Part shown: positions 11,736 through 22,354 of the stretch, one piece after another
Layout: every line of letters begins with the position of its first letter
Numbering within the stretch: position 1 is the first letter of the stretch
Assembly (NCBI GenBank): GCA_944472155.2
Contig: OX235272.1
Span: 79,118,020-79,182,019, forward strand
DNA: 64,000 nucleotides
Direction: 5' to 3'
From: Trichobilharzia szidati
Taxonomy: Eukaryota; Platyhelminthes; Trematoda; Strigeidida; Schistosomatidae
The notes under the pieces: generated by a model
Seen by the model: only the letters and a program-made list of their open reading frames with translations
The model's database searches: none
Told to the model about the DNA's origin: nothing
Position numbers and translations under genes: made by a program

Positions 11736-12261
11736 AATGATAATAATAAAATAAATCAATATATTGTTGCTAATATTTTCACTTAATTTAATTTTCATAT
11801 TCATATTCATATTGAACAATGATATCATCAATGTAAATGCTCTATTTTAAATTATTACTCCTGTAGTGAGATAATTAGATGCAATACTGTACTGCATTTT
11901 GGAAATTCCATATTTGTACCAAAAATACTATTTTTAATAAAGCTATTATTATTATTATTCTGCGCGATCATATGACAAGTCAACAAACAGACTAACTGAA
12001 CTGAAATATTGCCATAAATTCATTTATACACGGTCTTCAGTTAATTATGCTAGTATTATTAGTGGAATATAAAATTGGTATTAAACTTTTGTTGATGGAT
12101 TCACTTTATGCAATTCTACAGTCTTGAAATTAGTATCTGCAAGTATGCTGTTGCATTTTGCACCCCAGGTAGCCTGCTTAAATTACTTGTCGACCAAAAT
12201 TTCCATGCAGTATATTCCATAAACTCGTCTGTATTTCATACAGTTTAATCATGTAAAAATG

Positions 12262-13210
12262 TTTTCCAGACTACTATTATTATTGTTTCATCTAGTTCCT
12301 AGAGAAACATAGGGCTTCAGCCGCACGTCTCCATCGCCTTCGGTTCTCTGCCAGCGTTTACATCTGGCTCCACGTCTGCCCATACGCTTTCATCTCCTCT
12401 TCACCTGACCTCCTCCACTTCATGTCACCCTCGCACTGACGACCAACTCACCGCTTCCCATTCGGGTTCCACCCAAGAGATGGCCTTGCGTGTGATGCCA
12501 CTTGATGGTTTTCTCAGAGTATGGCCAATCCACCTTCATTTCTTCCTGCTTATTTGTTGCACAATCATTGGGTTGGTGGGTTGGTTCGCTCATCGCTAGA
12601 GATTCCTACCTGTTGATGATATTTTCTGGCCGGCCATCTGGTCTTTAATAGTGTTGAGCGAATACAACTGTTGATGAAAGTCTGTAGTTTGTTCGAAGTG
12701 CCCTTCGTGATGCGCCAAGTCTCTGATCCATATAGTAGCACTGATTGACTTCACATTGGAGTTGAAAATCAGGATCTTATTTTTCACGGTCATTAGTGCT
12801 GTTGACCTCTACACAAACTTGAGACAAATAAAACCTTGTCTTGCTTTCCCGATTCTCGCTGCTTTGATATCCTTGTCAGTTCCGTCCGCCTGTTGTTGAA
12901 ACGATGCTTTCCAGGTAGGTAGGTAGGTAGGTGAAGGAGGTTGCTTCTTTCAGATTGCTTCCATTTAAGCTGATTTTTGACTGTTGTTGTTGCTGTTGCT
13001 GTTGGCCAGGAATCTTCATCACCTCTGTTTTATCTATGTTCACCTGAAGTGCCATCTTCTCTGGATGCTTCTTCTATCGTCAACTTGTTGCTTTTCACTT
13101 GCATATCTTCCAGTTTGTGGGAAATCAGACATATATCGTCGGCACACAACGCATAACACTTCGCGAAAGAAATCTGGGGAAATGTAGTAGATGACTGGAT
13201 ACCGTTTCAG
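12262..13210 (-). pseudogene. RTE-like LINE reverse transcriptase 3' part, decayed
   Basis: Minus-strand fragments in order: an RT core piece 'ADDICLISHKLEDMQ' (about 13090-13150, YADD box with A/C at the first position), 'SATIWIRDLAHHEG...INSCLR'-type thumb pieces (about 12600-12790), and the C-terminal 'EEEMKAYGQTW...ENRRRWRRAAEALCFSRN' (about 12300-12420). That C-terminus recurs at 14.6, 16.0, 29.1 and 55.4 kb and is typical of RTE-clade elements. The 3' end reads 'gaagccctatgtttc' and then an AAT-rich tail near 12262. A (GGTA)n run (12905-12925) and a TTG/CTG run (12975-13000) interrupt it. Many stops make it inactive. Confidence 0.72.
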
Positions 13211-14530
13211 ATGGAACACTAACTGTTCTACTACCAATGTAAAATGTATTATAGTTCTTAAATACTCATTATTGATCTGTTGAATTGATGAAATCCTAAA
13301 AATAGTTTATATAAGTCTAACCAAGTAACTGCAGTAACGAATATCTTACATACAGCTAGTTTTAATCAATGATTTAGCTTTGTCTGAATCAAAGATTAAA
13401 CATTTATAGAATCTACACATACTAAATATAACATGATCCAACTAAGCTGAAACCATCAGAAACTTAAAAACTTCCGTACCAAGATTATCTGTGAATCATT
13501 TCTGAATATCAAGTGGGCTGTTTTCAACTTGCTTCCTTCAACTAATTCGGTCAATGTATCTAATCTGTGAGTTGAATGTTTCAACTGATATCCTGAGATT
13601 GAATCCAGGCATTTGTAATCCTTACACTCACATATGTATTATCATATTTCAGTATAAATGAATCAAAATGAAAAGGTTATATGAAAGCTAGAAGCAAGAT
13701 GATAACCTTGAGTTGTATCGATTAAAAACATAAAATATTGTGTATTTACTTTCTTATTTTAAAATCTAGCCATGTCATCTTATTGATATTCTGCCTATAA
13801 GTCGGGTGAGCTGGATGACAGAACTACAAATCCTTGATTGTCTTTCTAACCAACATCGCAAGCGTCTAATTCAAAACGAAATTGTCGTTCAAATGTTCAA
13901 TATAGTCAATAAATTATGTGTCAAGACATGACTGTGCACTGCACTGCAGTGCAATATAATTTGATCATATATATCTTAGTAGAAATCTATTGAAAAGAGG
14001 CTATTAATCCAGGCTTTATGTTTGTTTATCATAATATACAAACTTTTGGTAAATCATGTTCCCTATGGAATTCGAATTTGTAATATTTAGTTGTGAAATC
14101 AGTGAATGGACAAGATACGCATAATTTGTTTATTAGAGATGTTTTGTTATCATATGAGATCACAGGTGGATCCAGTGTTCAACCATAATGGTTTAGAGGT
14201 TATAGGGAAAAAAGGATTGCCACAAAATCTGCAAATTTGTTTTCCAAATTAGTGTCATGAACAAAGAAATGAGCTTCTAATTTGCATATAATCAAATATG
14301 CTATATTCCAGTATATCCCGTAACCAAGAGAAAACAGGCCTTATATGAAGAGAGTGAAGACTTACACACATGTTGAAATTGTGTCTATGGACATATTCGA
14401 GGTAATAAAAAAGAAACCAACAGGATATTATGCGTAGATTCACGGGAATTCGATAAACCTAATCATTACATTCAAAATATTTTCCCTATTGTGTAACTAT
14501 TTAATAATATCATTATTATTAATCGTCACT
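13211..14530. other. no gene seen
   Basis: AT-rich; no homology or repeat recognised. Confidence 0.45.
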
Positions 14531-14534
14531 TCCA

Positions 14535-15025
14535 TTCCAAGTGGAACATAGGGCTTGAGCAACGCATCTTCACCCCACTGGGATCCTGATCACCACATTC
14601 AACTTGTTCACATAACCTTATTTAAAACACCATCGCACTTCCAGGTTATCGATTACCATTCGGATTTCACTCGACAGCCTGGTCTGTGATATCATCTGAA
14701 TTTTCCCTCAGTGTATATCTTGTCTATCCTCTTTTCCCTCCTGCATATTTGTTGGGAAACAGATCGTCAGCTGGTTCTCTTCGCCTGAGAGAACTTATCT
14801 TCAGCATGGGACTATGGTCACCAATACTTTTGTAATGTGTGCACCAAGTCTTTGAACCACATAGTAGAAGCGCTGACTTGACATTAGCACTCGAAATTCA
14901 GGTCTTGTTCATTATGGTGACAGATGTAGATCTCCACACTGTCTGTCTTACTTTTCTAACTCAGACTGACTTTGACATCCTCATCTGTGCCGTCTGTAGA
15001 GAAGGAGACAACCGCTTTTAGATTT
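14535..15025 (-). pseudogene. RTE-like LINE 3' fragment
   Basis: The minus strand contains 'SGEENQLTICFPTNMQEGK' (about 14730-14790) and 'MRCSSPMFHLEWK'-type pieces near the 3' end. The nucleotide end 'aagccctatgttccact' (about 14545-14562) is shared with the other RTE-like copies and with family C SINEs. It is truncated and full of stops. Confidence 0.62.
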
Positions 15026-15267
15026 CTCTCCTAGATGATGATGACTGGTGTTTGCTGTGAACGACTGTTATGAAATATTATGTCCAAACAAATATCTACT
15101 AATACCCCTACCGTTGTGGTATTCGGATATTGAATTCTGGAAGTCATACCCTACCTATTTCCAGAGTCCGATTTTCTCACATAATTGTCTTTTTGATGTA
15201 TAAATCAACCACCATATATACTGTGAGCCTTTTATCATAATCAGTTCCCCATTAAGGTTATGGATGT

Positions 15268-15447
15268 AATGTGCGTCGGTGGCACAGTGGTTAGGACTCT
15301 CGCCGACCATACACATGGTCCGGGGTTCGATTCCCTGCCGGCGCACACCCGATATCTATGGTTGGCCTGTAAATTGGCTACCGATATCATGCTGAAATTC
15401 ATACTTCTACTGAAAGTACTGTGTGAATCAAGCTGTAATCAAAACCT
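15268..15447 (+). mobile_element. Family B SINE copy
   Basis: The 76-nt tRNA-like head is at 15270-15345, with a 7-bp acceptor-like pairing GTGCGTC/GGCGCAC, an exact box A TGGCACAGTGG and box B GGTTCGATTCC. The body and the tail 'gtgtgaatcaagctgtaatc' follow to 15441. Small deletions occur in the body. Confidence 0.88.
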
Positions 15448-15759
15448 CTAGATTATTGACGAAGGTGTGCAAAGCTTTGAGTATACATAGTATTGATGAG
15501 ATGGCAAACAATTACCAGCCAACAATGACTAGGTAAACTCCAGATTCAGATGTTTCTGACGATAATAATATCACTTAAATTAACCAGACAGGTGATGCTT
15601 AAGGAGTAGTTTGCTGTTTTTTGATGACTTGGTGTATCCACCGCACTCACGGACAGTTTCAGTTAAGAAGACACAATCGTTTAAGCTACACGGATCTGTA
15701 GACCTCCTGATTTAGACTAATTAGTATACTATTAAAACAAAATCTTCACATGCTCCATA

Positions 15760-16045
15760 CATAAGATCAGATAGCCAGAAAGGATTAGCAATTAGGTACT
15801 ATGGGAACCTACCAAACAGGAATCTATCGCTCAATGAATATGAGGACGGAAATCGAGGTGGATTAGAAACATTCTGAAGGGAAGGTTGAATAACATCACA
15901 TATAGACCAGGATCTCGATTGAAACCCCAATGAGAAATGATGAGTTGGGCGTCCAAGAGTGATGCAGAGATGGTCATGTTAAGAGGAGATGAAAGTTTGT
16001 TGGCAATCGTGTAAGCAGCTGAAGATGACTGCGGAGATTAAGGTG
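15760..16045 (+). pseudogene. RTE-like LINE 3' fragment
   Basis: Plus-strand traces of the RTE-like C-terminus ('NPNEK', 'GRPRVMQRW', 'EEMKV', 'CKQLKMTAEIK'-like words in changing frames). Assignment rests on alignment by eye with the copies at 12.3, 29.1 and 55.4 kb. Confidence 0.5.
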
Positions 16046-16059
16046 AAATTATTTTATTA

Positions 16060-16247
16060 TTTTTTTTGATTATAGCTTGATTCCACACCGGATTATTGGT
16101 ACAACCATGGAATTTTCAGCATGTGATTTCGGTAGCCAAAATTTTACACACCGACCATTGATATCAGGTGTGCGTCGGTATGGGATCGAACCCCAGACCA
16201 TGTTCATGGTCAGCGAGAGTCCTTACCGCTGTGCCACCGACGCATGG
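16060..16247 (-). mobile_element. Family B SINE copy
   Basis: Minus-strand copy. The tail 'gtgtggaatcaagctataatc' runs from about 16070, and the body and tRNA-like head end at 16247 (GTGCGTCGGTGGCACAG on the minus strand, one base changed at the extreme end). Essentially full length. Confidence 0.85.
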
Positions 16248-16489
16248 AGATATTCTGTTAAAACAATATGTTTTGCTAGGAATCTAAAGGAATAAAATTT
16301 AGTAACAAGAATACTATAAAATAAATAAGGAGTCGACGATGATGTTTCTGAAATTGAAACAGTTTTTCATGTTCATGAGTAAGTTTGCAGTGATTCGATT
16401 TGTCTCAAGTTTCATCACGAACTGGTGCCTGTCAGAGAACTATTGCAAAACAAGAAGGTACAGGACGAAGCGATGTGGAAGTTCAAATC

Positions 16490-16745
16490 AGAAGCTGTGA
16501 CCAGTGAGGTCCACCAGGTCAAGAGTGGGAATAAATACTCAGCAATGACACTTGGTAATGGTAGTACTATTTATCACAAATTGACAGAAGTTGGAATTCC
16601 TGAGTCATTGGATCAGGTGTCAGTGGCTGAGTGGTCTACGAGCTTACCTTGTAACCGGAAGGTCTTGGTTTCTAACTCATGTGGGTATGTAGGGATGAAG
16701 ACTCTCAACCTAGGACAAAACATCTATTCACTGGAATAATTTTCC
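16490..16745 (+). mobile_element. Family A tRNA-head/hammerhead retroposon, old copy
   Basis: The body 'gtgaccagtgaggtcca' is at about 16497. The tRNA-like segment with 'cagtggctgagtggtctacgagc' and 'ccttgtaaccggaaggtc' is at 16620-16680. A decayed hammerhead region is at 16685-16735, where GAAA has become AAAA and the core is unrecognisable. A reverse fragment of the family tail lies just upstream (about 16385-16460). Confidence 0.7.
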
Positions 16746-17034
16746 AATTTCCTACTGCATGTTTCAGAAACCAGAATATGTATTTACCTCAAGATATATG
16801 GTCTCCTTAACACGATAAATAGTAATGACGTAAAAGAAACAATATAACAAGATGGTATACCAACACTAGTGGTCATATTAGTGAGTAGTATATAATATGG
16901 TATAATTAATATTTTCGAATTTGATTTAAACATAATTTCTGTTGAGAACATTTAAGTATGATTGTCAGTGGTAATTTTCAACAGAAAGCCAGGATTTTCT
17001 ATAGTTTGGTTTGTGAGGATTAGTTATGTTTTAC

Positions 17035-17364
17035 GAGTTGATCACGGACTGATATCAGTTAGAGAACCATTGAAAACCAGGGAGTACTGGACAGCTGCTG
17101 TTTCATCCTAGTTTGGGAATCATCGGAAGTGCGCACCCACTGGGATTCGAACCCAGGACCTTCCGGTTACAAGGCGAGTTAGCTCGTATACCATTCAGCC
17201 ACTGGGACCCGATTCAATGGCTCATGAATTCTAACTTCTACCAATTCGTGATTTTAGCGCAACCCCAACTATTGTCGTTGGTGGGACATCCATCCACACA
17301 CGTGACTTCTAATTGAACCTCACTGGTCACGACTTCTCACTAGAACTCCAGGAAGCTCCAACCT
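17035..17364 (-). mobile_element. Family A retroposon copy (minus), subfamily CCGATGA
   Basis: On the minus strand the order is body (17364 to about 17215), tRNA-like head with box B GGTTCGAATCC (about 17140-17215), hammerhead region (17090-17140), and tail 'tggttctctaactgatatcag' (about 17040-17090). The hammerhead core reads CCGATGA instead of CTGANGA, so U4 is replaced. The stem I 5' strand has also drifted. The copy is nearly identical to the plus copy ending at 17838, forming a long inverted repeat. Confidence 0.85.
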
Positions 17365-17840
17365 GCCTTGTAACCGGTAGGTCCTGGGTTCGAATCCCAG
17401 TGGGTGCGTACTGCCGATGATTCCCAAACTAGGATGAAACAGCAGCTGTCCAGTACTCCCTGGTTTTCAATGGTTCTCTAACTGATATCAATCCGTGATC
17501 AACTCATAAAAACATAACTAATTCTTACAAACCAAACTATAGAAAATTATTCTGATGCTCGCTAGTGACTTGCTACAGGTTGGAGCTTCCTGGAGTTCTA
17601 GTGAGAAGTCGTGACCAGTGAGGTCCAATTAGAAGTCACGTGTGTGGATGGATGTCCCACCAACGACAATAGTTGGGGTTGCGCTAAAATCACGAATTGG
17701 TAGAAGTTAGAATTCATGAGCCATTGAATCGGGTCCCAGTGGCTGAATGGTATACGAGCTAACTCGCCTTGTAACCGGAAGGTCCTGGGTTCGAATCCCA
17801 GTGGGTGCGTAGTTCCGATGATTCCCAAACTAAGAGAAAG
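17361..17840 (+). mobile_element. Family A head-to-tail dimer (401-bp period)
   Basis: The first unit begins within the tRNA-like head (about 17365) and has the hammerhead region at 17405-17456 and the tail to about 17510. It runs without a break into a second unit: 'cataactaattcttacaaacc', body (17580-17720), tRNA-like head (17730-17800), and a truncated hammerhead (17805-17838). The same hammerhead landmark (TGGGTGCGTA / TGGGTGCGT) starts at 17401 and 17802, a 401-bp period. The core is CCGATGA with GAAA. Stem I GTACTG/CAGTAC pairs perfectly in unit 1. Head-to-tail junctions are what circular or concatemeric RNA templates would leave. Confidence 0.85.
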
Positions 17841-18714
17841 CCAGTATGTGAGAGCTAATCATCGTTATGATGAGTTATGTCATACCATGTCAACCTAATG
17901 ATGATAACAAAGTTAGTAACAGACGATCTCTTCCCTGATTCATTCAAGAATGTTTAAATATTTGTATATCTAAAAGAATGCTCTTATCAGTGAAGGGAAG
18001 AACTTTATTACGTAACATTTTTTTTGCTTTAATTACATCTATCTTCATATATTTGTTCTTTACTCAGATAATTGTCCCACCATTGTGGTGTTTGTTCATG
18101 ACTTCATGACATAATCTGTAGAGTTGAGACACCATCATGCTTTATCAGCATAATCATTATCACATCTTCATGTTTCTTTTTAACCATGTTAACCATTAAT
18201 CATCGTTTATCTGAGTGTGTATCAGTAGATCCAGTTTTCACACTGTCATGAAGGTTTTTCATGTTTTCTATCATTTATGATGACTATATAAGGGTGGGAG
18301 GATGACAGTTACTAATCCCTACTGGACTGTAAACTTAATGGTCAATTTTCCTTGTAAATATTCAGGTTGACCTATTTACAACTTCAATGTTAATTTTATC
18401 CCCAGGGTACAACAGATGGCAGCCCTGTTGTAATTTAATGTGTCATTCAAGCCCATTAAACATTATTTCCATTATATCAACAGATGGAGTTCTGTGGGCT
18501 TGCTTTACTAGCCAGCTAATGAAGTGAAGTGAAGCGAAGTAAACTGTCCAACTGTGCAGAGAACATGTTAACTTGAATAGGGAAGTGGTAATCCCATTAG
18601 GCTTATTTTTGTTTACCTTCACTAATCCCATCCTAAAGTAGTCAACTTTAAAAAGAACCATGTTTAACGTTAAAAACATATTGTTCCCATGGTGAATTGC
18701 TGCATTTAGTGAAT
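17841..18714. other. no gene seen
   Basis: AT-rich, no homology recognised. A minus-strand open frame of 112 codons at 18443-18781 overlaps the family A tail and has no recognisable content. Confidence 0.45.
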
Positions 18715-19105
18715 TTTTAAGTTTTGGTTTTGTAGGGATTTTGTTTGCTTGGCAACAGGATTTCATCATGAACTGTGACATCGGTTAGAAAAACATTGGA
18801 AAATCTGTCTGGAAGTTTTATACACCTGTTTCGTCCTAATTTGGGGTTCTTCATCAGTATGCACCCACCCACCACAGGGGTTCTAACCCAGGAACTTTTG
18901 GTTACAAGGCGAGGTAACTCGTAGACCCTTAAGCCATTGGGACGCGATTCAATGGCTGGACCATGAATTCTAACTTCTACCAATTCACGACATATCACGA
19001 CCACTTCGCAGTATTTTCTTCGATGAGTTACTGCCTCACCTTCAACCTGCTGTACTCTACTGGTCATGGCTCCATAAATTCCTGTAGGACTCTTCAGCCA
19101 AATAC
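18715..19105 (-). mobile_element. Family A retroposon copy (minus)
   Basis: On the minus strand it runs from body (about 19105 downward) through the tRNA-like head (about 18890-18960) and hammerhead region (about 18820-18875) to the tail ending 'ccctacaaaaccaaaac' (about 18725). The hammerhead has GAAA, but the core C3 is changed. A CTGATGA word appears three bases out of register and so would not restore the fold. Stem II and stem I have mismatches. It faces the plus copy at 19140-19460 head to head. Confidence 0.78.
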
Positions 19106-19139
19106 CCTACAAATATGGTTATTTTTAATGCTATCAGTT

Positions 19140-19460
19140 TGATACAGGTTTCCGGGTAGTTCTAATGAGAAGTCATGAACAGTGGCGTCCACTAAGTCAG
19201 AAAAGAGACAATGGCTAGAGATTGCTCAGTATGTTGCAAATTGACAGAAGTCGGAATTCATGGGTTGCCCATTGGATCACGTCCCAGTTGCTGAATGGTC
19301 TATGAGTTGTTCTTGTAGGTGGAAGGTCTTTGTTTCCAACACTGCTTGGTGCGTACTGCTGAAGTATCCTAAACTAGGATGAAACAGTTGTCAAGTCCAC
19401 TCTGGTTTTCAAATGGTTCTCAAATGGTTGTAAAATTGATGCCATATCATGATCAATCCT
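19140..19460 (+). mobile_element. Family A retroposon copy (plus)
   Basis: Body from about 19145, tRNA-like head at 19270-19350, hammerhead region at 19352-19405. The core reads CTGAAGT (A9 replaced), stem II ATCC/GGAT is perfect, GAAA is present, and the stem I 3' strand has decayed. With 18715-19105 it forms an inverted pair centred at about 19120. Confidence 0.78.
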
Positions 19461-20114
19461 GTAGTAAATCAAATCGCTGCAAACCGACACTTGATTGTAT
19501 CTGTTTCCCATTTGAATGTATGGTACTGTTGATTGATCTCCTTAAACTTCGCAAACTTTCTATTTCTATCGTTCAATAATTGCAGTCATCATAGTCATCA
19601 TAAATGGGCAGTGGTGATTCATCAATATTCACTTAAGTTTAATGACTAAACTTACAAAACTTGGTTAACTCCCTCTTTATTGTCATAGTAACTGAATTCA
19701 CCTTAGTTACAAACAGTTTTTCTCTCTTATCAATGTGTTGCTAAGACTCTTTGTTATTTTAATGTGTCGAAAATTCTCACCTAGACTACTACAAAAGATT
19801 GAAATCACAGTGCCTTGGTGATAACATCACTGAAACAACAACACAACGCTTCAAAACACACAGAGCATTCAATGCAGCAACAGAAATTCACTGTCTCTTT
19901 ACAAACACTCGGGAGTTAAGGCTAAAGTATCTCATTTTGTCTCCTGTATGTGTATATGTATATATATCATACAACTCTTGTGAAGTCAGTTACATTCATG
20001 TTACTATTAGGAATGTTCATCAATGGATTTCTGAAGTCATCCTGCATGGCTATTCAAGGTTCATACAAGATCTATTTGCAGATATTTTTCAGTTTCATTT
20101 TCAAGTATTGGTTT

Positions 20115-20243
20115 TGTAGGGATTTTGTTTGATTGATTAGAGGATTTCATGATGAGCTGGCATCAGTTAGAGAACTATTTGAAAACCAGCTGGTAGTACT
20201 GGACAGCTGTTTCGTCCCAGTTTGGGACTCTTCAGCAGTACGC
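20115..20243 (-). mobile_element. Family A 3' fragment carrying an intact hammerhead
   Basis: The minus strand contains the hammerhead (20241-20196) and the family tail to about 20119 ('aaatccctacaaaacc' end). The tRNA-like head and body are absent: homology stops at about 20243, directly beside a plus-oriented family A body. The element is therefore an inverted 3'-end piece abutting the next copy. Confidence 0.8.
20196..20241 (-). ncRNA. Hammerhead ribozyme, type I, sequence-intact
   Basis: Reading the minus strand from 20241: stem I 5' strand GTACTG; core CTGAAGA (fits CUGANGA); stem II GTCCC-AAACT-GGGAC, 5 perfect pairs with the preferred G10.1-C11.1; GAAA; CAGCTGTC, giving A15.1-U16.1 and C15.2-G16.2 and a GUC cleavage triplet; stem I 3' strand CAGTAC, 6 perfect pairs with the 5' strand. 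All invariant core residues are present. Stem III is very short (two pairs, 4-nt loop), but its 8-nt ACAGCTGT is self-complementary, so a dimer could form it. This matches the minimal type I hammerheads of schistosome repeats. Predicted cleavage is 3' of the C in GTC (minus strand, near 20202). Activity is inferred, not shown. Confidence 0.85.
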
Positions 20244-20261
20244 CGAATGTCATGAATTGGC

Positions 20262-20495
20262 AGAACTTAGAATGCATTGACTGGCCATGGAACCGGGTCC
20301 CAGTGGCTTTTTGGTCTACGAGCTGACCCGCCCTCTACCCAGAAGTTTCTAGGTTCGAACCACGATGGATGCTTACTGTTGAAGAGTCCAAAACTAGGAC
20401 GAATCAGCTGTCAAAGTAATCCCAGGAAGATTTTCCAATGATTTTCTAACTGGAGTTAGCTTATGATGAAATCCTCGAACCTATTTTCTAGTTTA
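20262..20495 (+). mobile_element. Family A retroposon copy (plus)
   Basis: The body fragment 'gtcatgaattggcagaactt' is followed by the tRNA-like head (20295-20365) and hammerhead region (20370-20425), with core TTGAAGA (C3 lost) and GAAT instead of GAAA, so it is inactive. The tail ends at about 20490. Its hammerhead and tail are inverted relative to 20115-20243. Confidence 0.75.
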
Positions 20496-20619
20496 CTTTA
20501 TTTTTACTGAACAAGGCTTTTAAATCTTAATTTTCCCCTGAGTTCGTCTTATACATATGCCTGAAGACGTCAGAATCTACCTGACTTATGTGTTCAGAAA
20601 AAGTGCGTTCAGACGCTTT

Positions 20620-20640
20620 ATATATATATATATATATCAT
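20620..20640. repeat. (TA)n microsatellite
   Basis: Short pure TA tract. Confidence 0.8.
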
Positions 20641-20664
20641 CATATGAAATGAATTTACAAGTGG

Positions 20665-20755
20665 ATGTGTGATCAAACCCATTTTGATTAATGGTGACTA
20701 GCAGTGGAATCCAGAATGCCTGTTAGACTCGCCAGCTCGATATGTATTGACAAAA
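20665..20755 (-). repeat. Sm-alpha-like hammerhead repeat fragment
   Basis: The minus strand retains the stem I 3' half ('ctggattccactgc') and part of stem II, but most of the core and the GAAA box are deleted. Relic only. Confidence 0.6.
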
Positions 20756-21335
20756 GACCAGAAACATAGTAAAGTAAATGTTTATTTGAAATTTGTTATC
20801 GTTATATAGCCAAATTATGTACACCTTCTCTCCGAATCACCATTTGCATAGATCTTTCGTGGTTAGCCCTTCCTTCATACTGTGTTTCTTTGTGTTCCTT
20901 TCACATTTCCCATGTTTCTCCGCAACGCTGAATTATTAACTACCTCTGACGTTAAATCTATTTGATGTTTTATGCCGACGAACGACCCTGACGAACGTTG
21001 AGAGGCAATCAAGCTACCTAATCAGCTCTAGACTTTAGAATTTATACATTATTCAGTTAGAAAAGTTGCAGGCTTGCATTATTTCTCTATATATTCGTTG
21101 TTCAGTAGAGATTCAATCTTGCTTTGAATAAATCGATAGGAGGTGATGAAATGATAGAGAAATACATTGATTCACAATTCGATTAGAAAACCGAAATCTG
21201 AGATTTTAATTCATTTAATTCTTCTCTACCAACTTTTGTTGCTTGTTATAATTGAATATGAATCTGATGTTCTCTCAAATTGTTGGTTCTAGTAGTAAGA
21301 AGAAAGTAGGATAAATTAAAAGCCTAATCACTGAG
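20756..21335. other. no gene seen
   Basis: No coding sequence or known repeat recognised. Confidence 0.45.
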
Positions 21336-21338
21336 TAT

Positions 21339-21525
21339 GTGCGTCGGTGGCACAGTGGTTAGGACTCTCGCCGACCATGCACATGGTCCGGGGTTCGATC
21401 CCCTGCCGGCGCACACCCTATATCTATGGTCGGCCTGAATTTGGGCTACCGATATCCATGCTGAAAATTACATACTTGTACAGAAAATGCGGTGTGGAAT
21501 CAAGCTGTAAATCAAAAAATATATA
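21339..21525 (+). mobile_element. Family B SINE, best-preserved copy
   Basis: The 76-nt tRNA-like head (21339-21414) has a 7-bp acceptor-type pairing between GTGCGTC and GGCGCAC (21408-21414), box A TGGCACAGTGG at 21348-21358, a 5-bp anticodon-type stem GACCA/TGGTC, and box B GGTTCGATCCC at 21392-21402. The body of about 100 bp ends with 'tgtggaatcaagctgtaa' and an A-rich tail. It looks like a complete pol III-type SINE. The head is tRNA-derived but is not called as a tRNA gene because it continues into the SINE body and recurs in many copies. Confidence 0.9.
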
Positions 21526-22354
21526 AATATGACGTCGTTCATCAGACGTCAATATGACAGTGTGAAAACATCATATCTCTGTAACTTCACCCTACAATAT
21601 ATAGTTTTGAGAACCTCTTGATCATACATTATTATAAGAAATGTTCTCGTGTTTCCCAATAAATAAAGTACAAAACGAAATAGTTTTTATTGACGTTAGA
21701 AATACAAAAAAACTGTATTATAATGAATATCATATATCCAATGGCCAAATTTTTTCAAACTGTTTAAAGTGAACTTGGTTTGGACATATATAGAACCCCT
21801 TGATCAATTGAAGCCATATACTTTGAACCTTTTCTAGTATATCTGGCTCGTAATTGAAATATAAAGTCCTCTTTTCAACGATTTCATTTTCATAGCTGTA
21901 CAATCATATATGTATGAATTACAAAAGTCAATAATAATCAGTTTTTTGTTGTGTATGTTAAAGTGTGACAGTGAGTGGAAATACGAAAGTGCTATAATCA
22001 TATTGATGTATAGGATTATAAGTCACAACTGATTAGAAATATGAATAAATAATAATAAATATAAATAAATAGAGGTCAACCTAACGTTTAATAAACAAGT
22101 GTGAAATGCATGATCGATGAATAAAGTACATTCAGAAATGTGAATATAATAAGATGGAAACATTAGGATGAGTGGAATGTTGTTAAAATAGTAGACGACG
22201 CGATAAAATGTTACAATACGATACCATAAAGTGAAATGAAATAAAACAAAAATGGAGCATGGAATAGAGAAGGATAACAAAGTTGTTATATCAATTACAT
22301 AGTTAAATCAAGACCATGGTAACGAAAGTGATTATATAAATCGTTTTTTACTCA

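Noticed and set aside
17113..17828. Two near-identical 67-76-codon frames on opposite strands
   Set aside because: Both are read through the tRNA-like and body parts of inverted family A copies; repeats, not genes.
18820..18875. CTGATGA followed by GAAA on the minus strand, apparently a perfect hammerhead core
   Set aside because: CTGATGA here is three bases out of register with stem I and stem II; in the correct register C3 is changed and the stems do not pair.
21339..21414. A 76-nt cloverleaf that could be called a tRNA gene
   Set aside because: The same head recurs at 1.2, 8.7, 15.3, 16.2 and 56.0 kb, each fused to the same SINE body, and the anticodon loop is irregular. Annotated as a SINE head.
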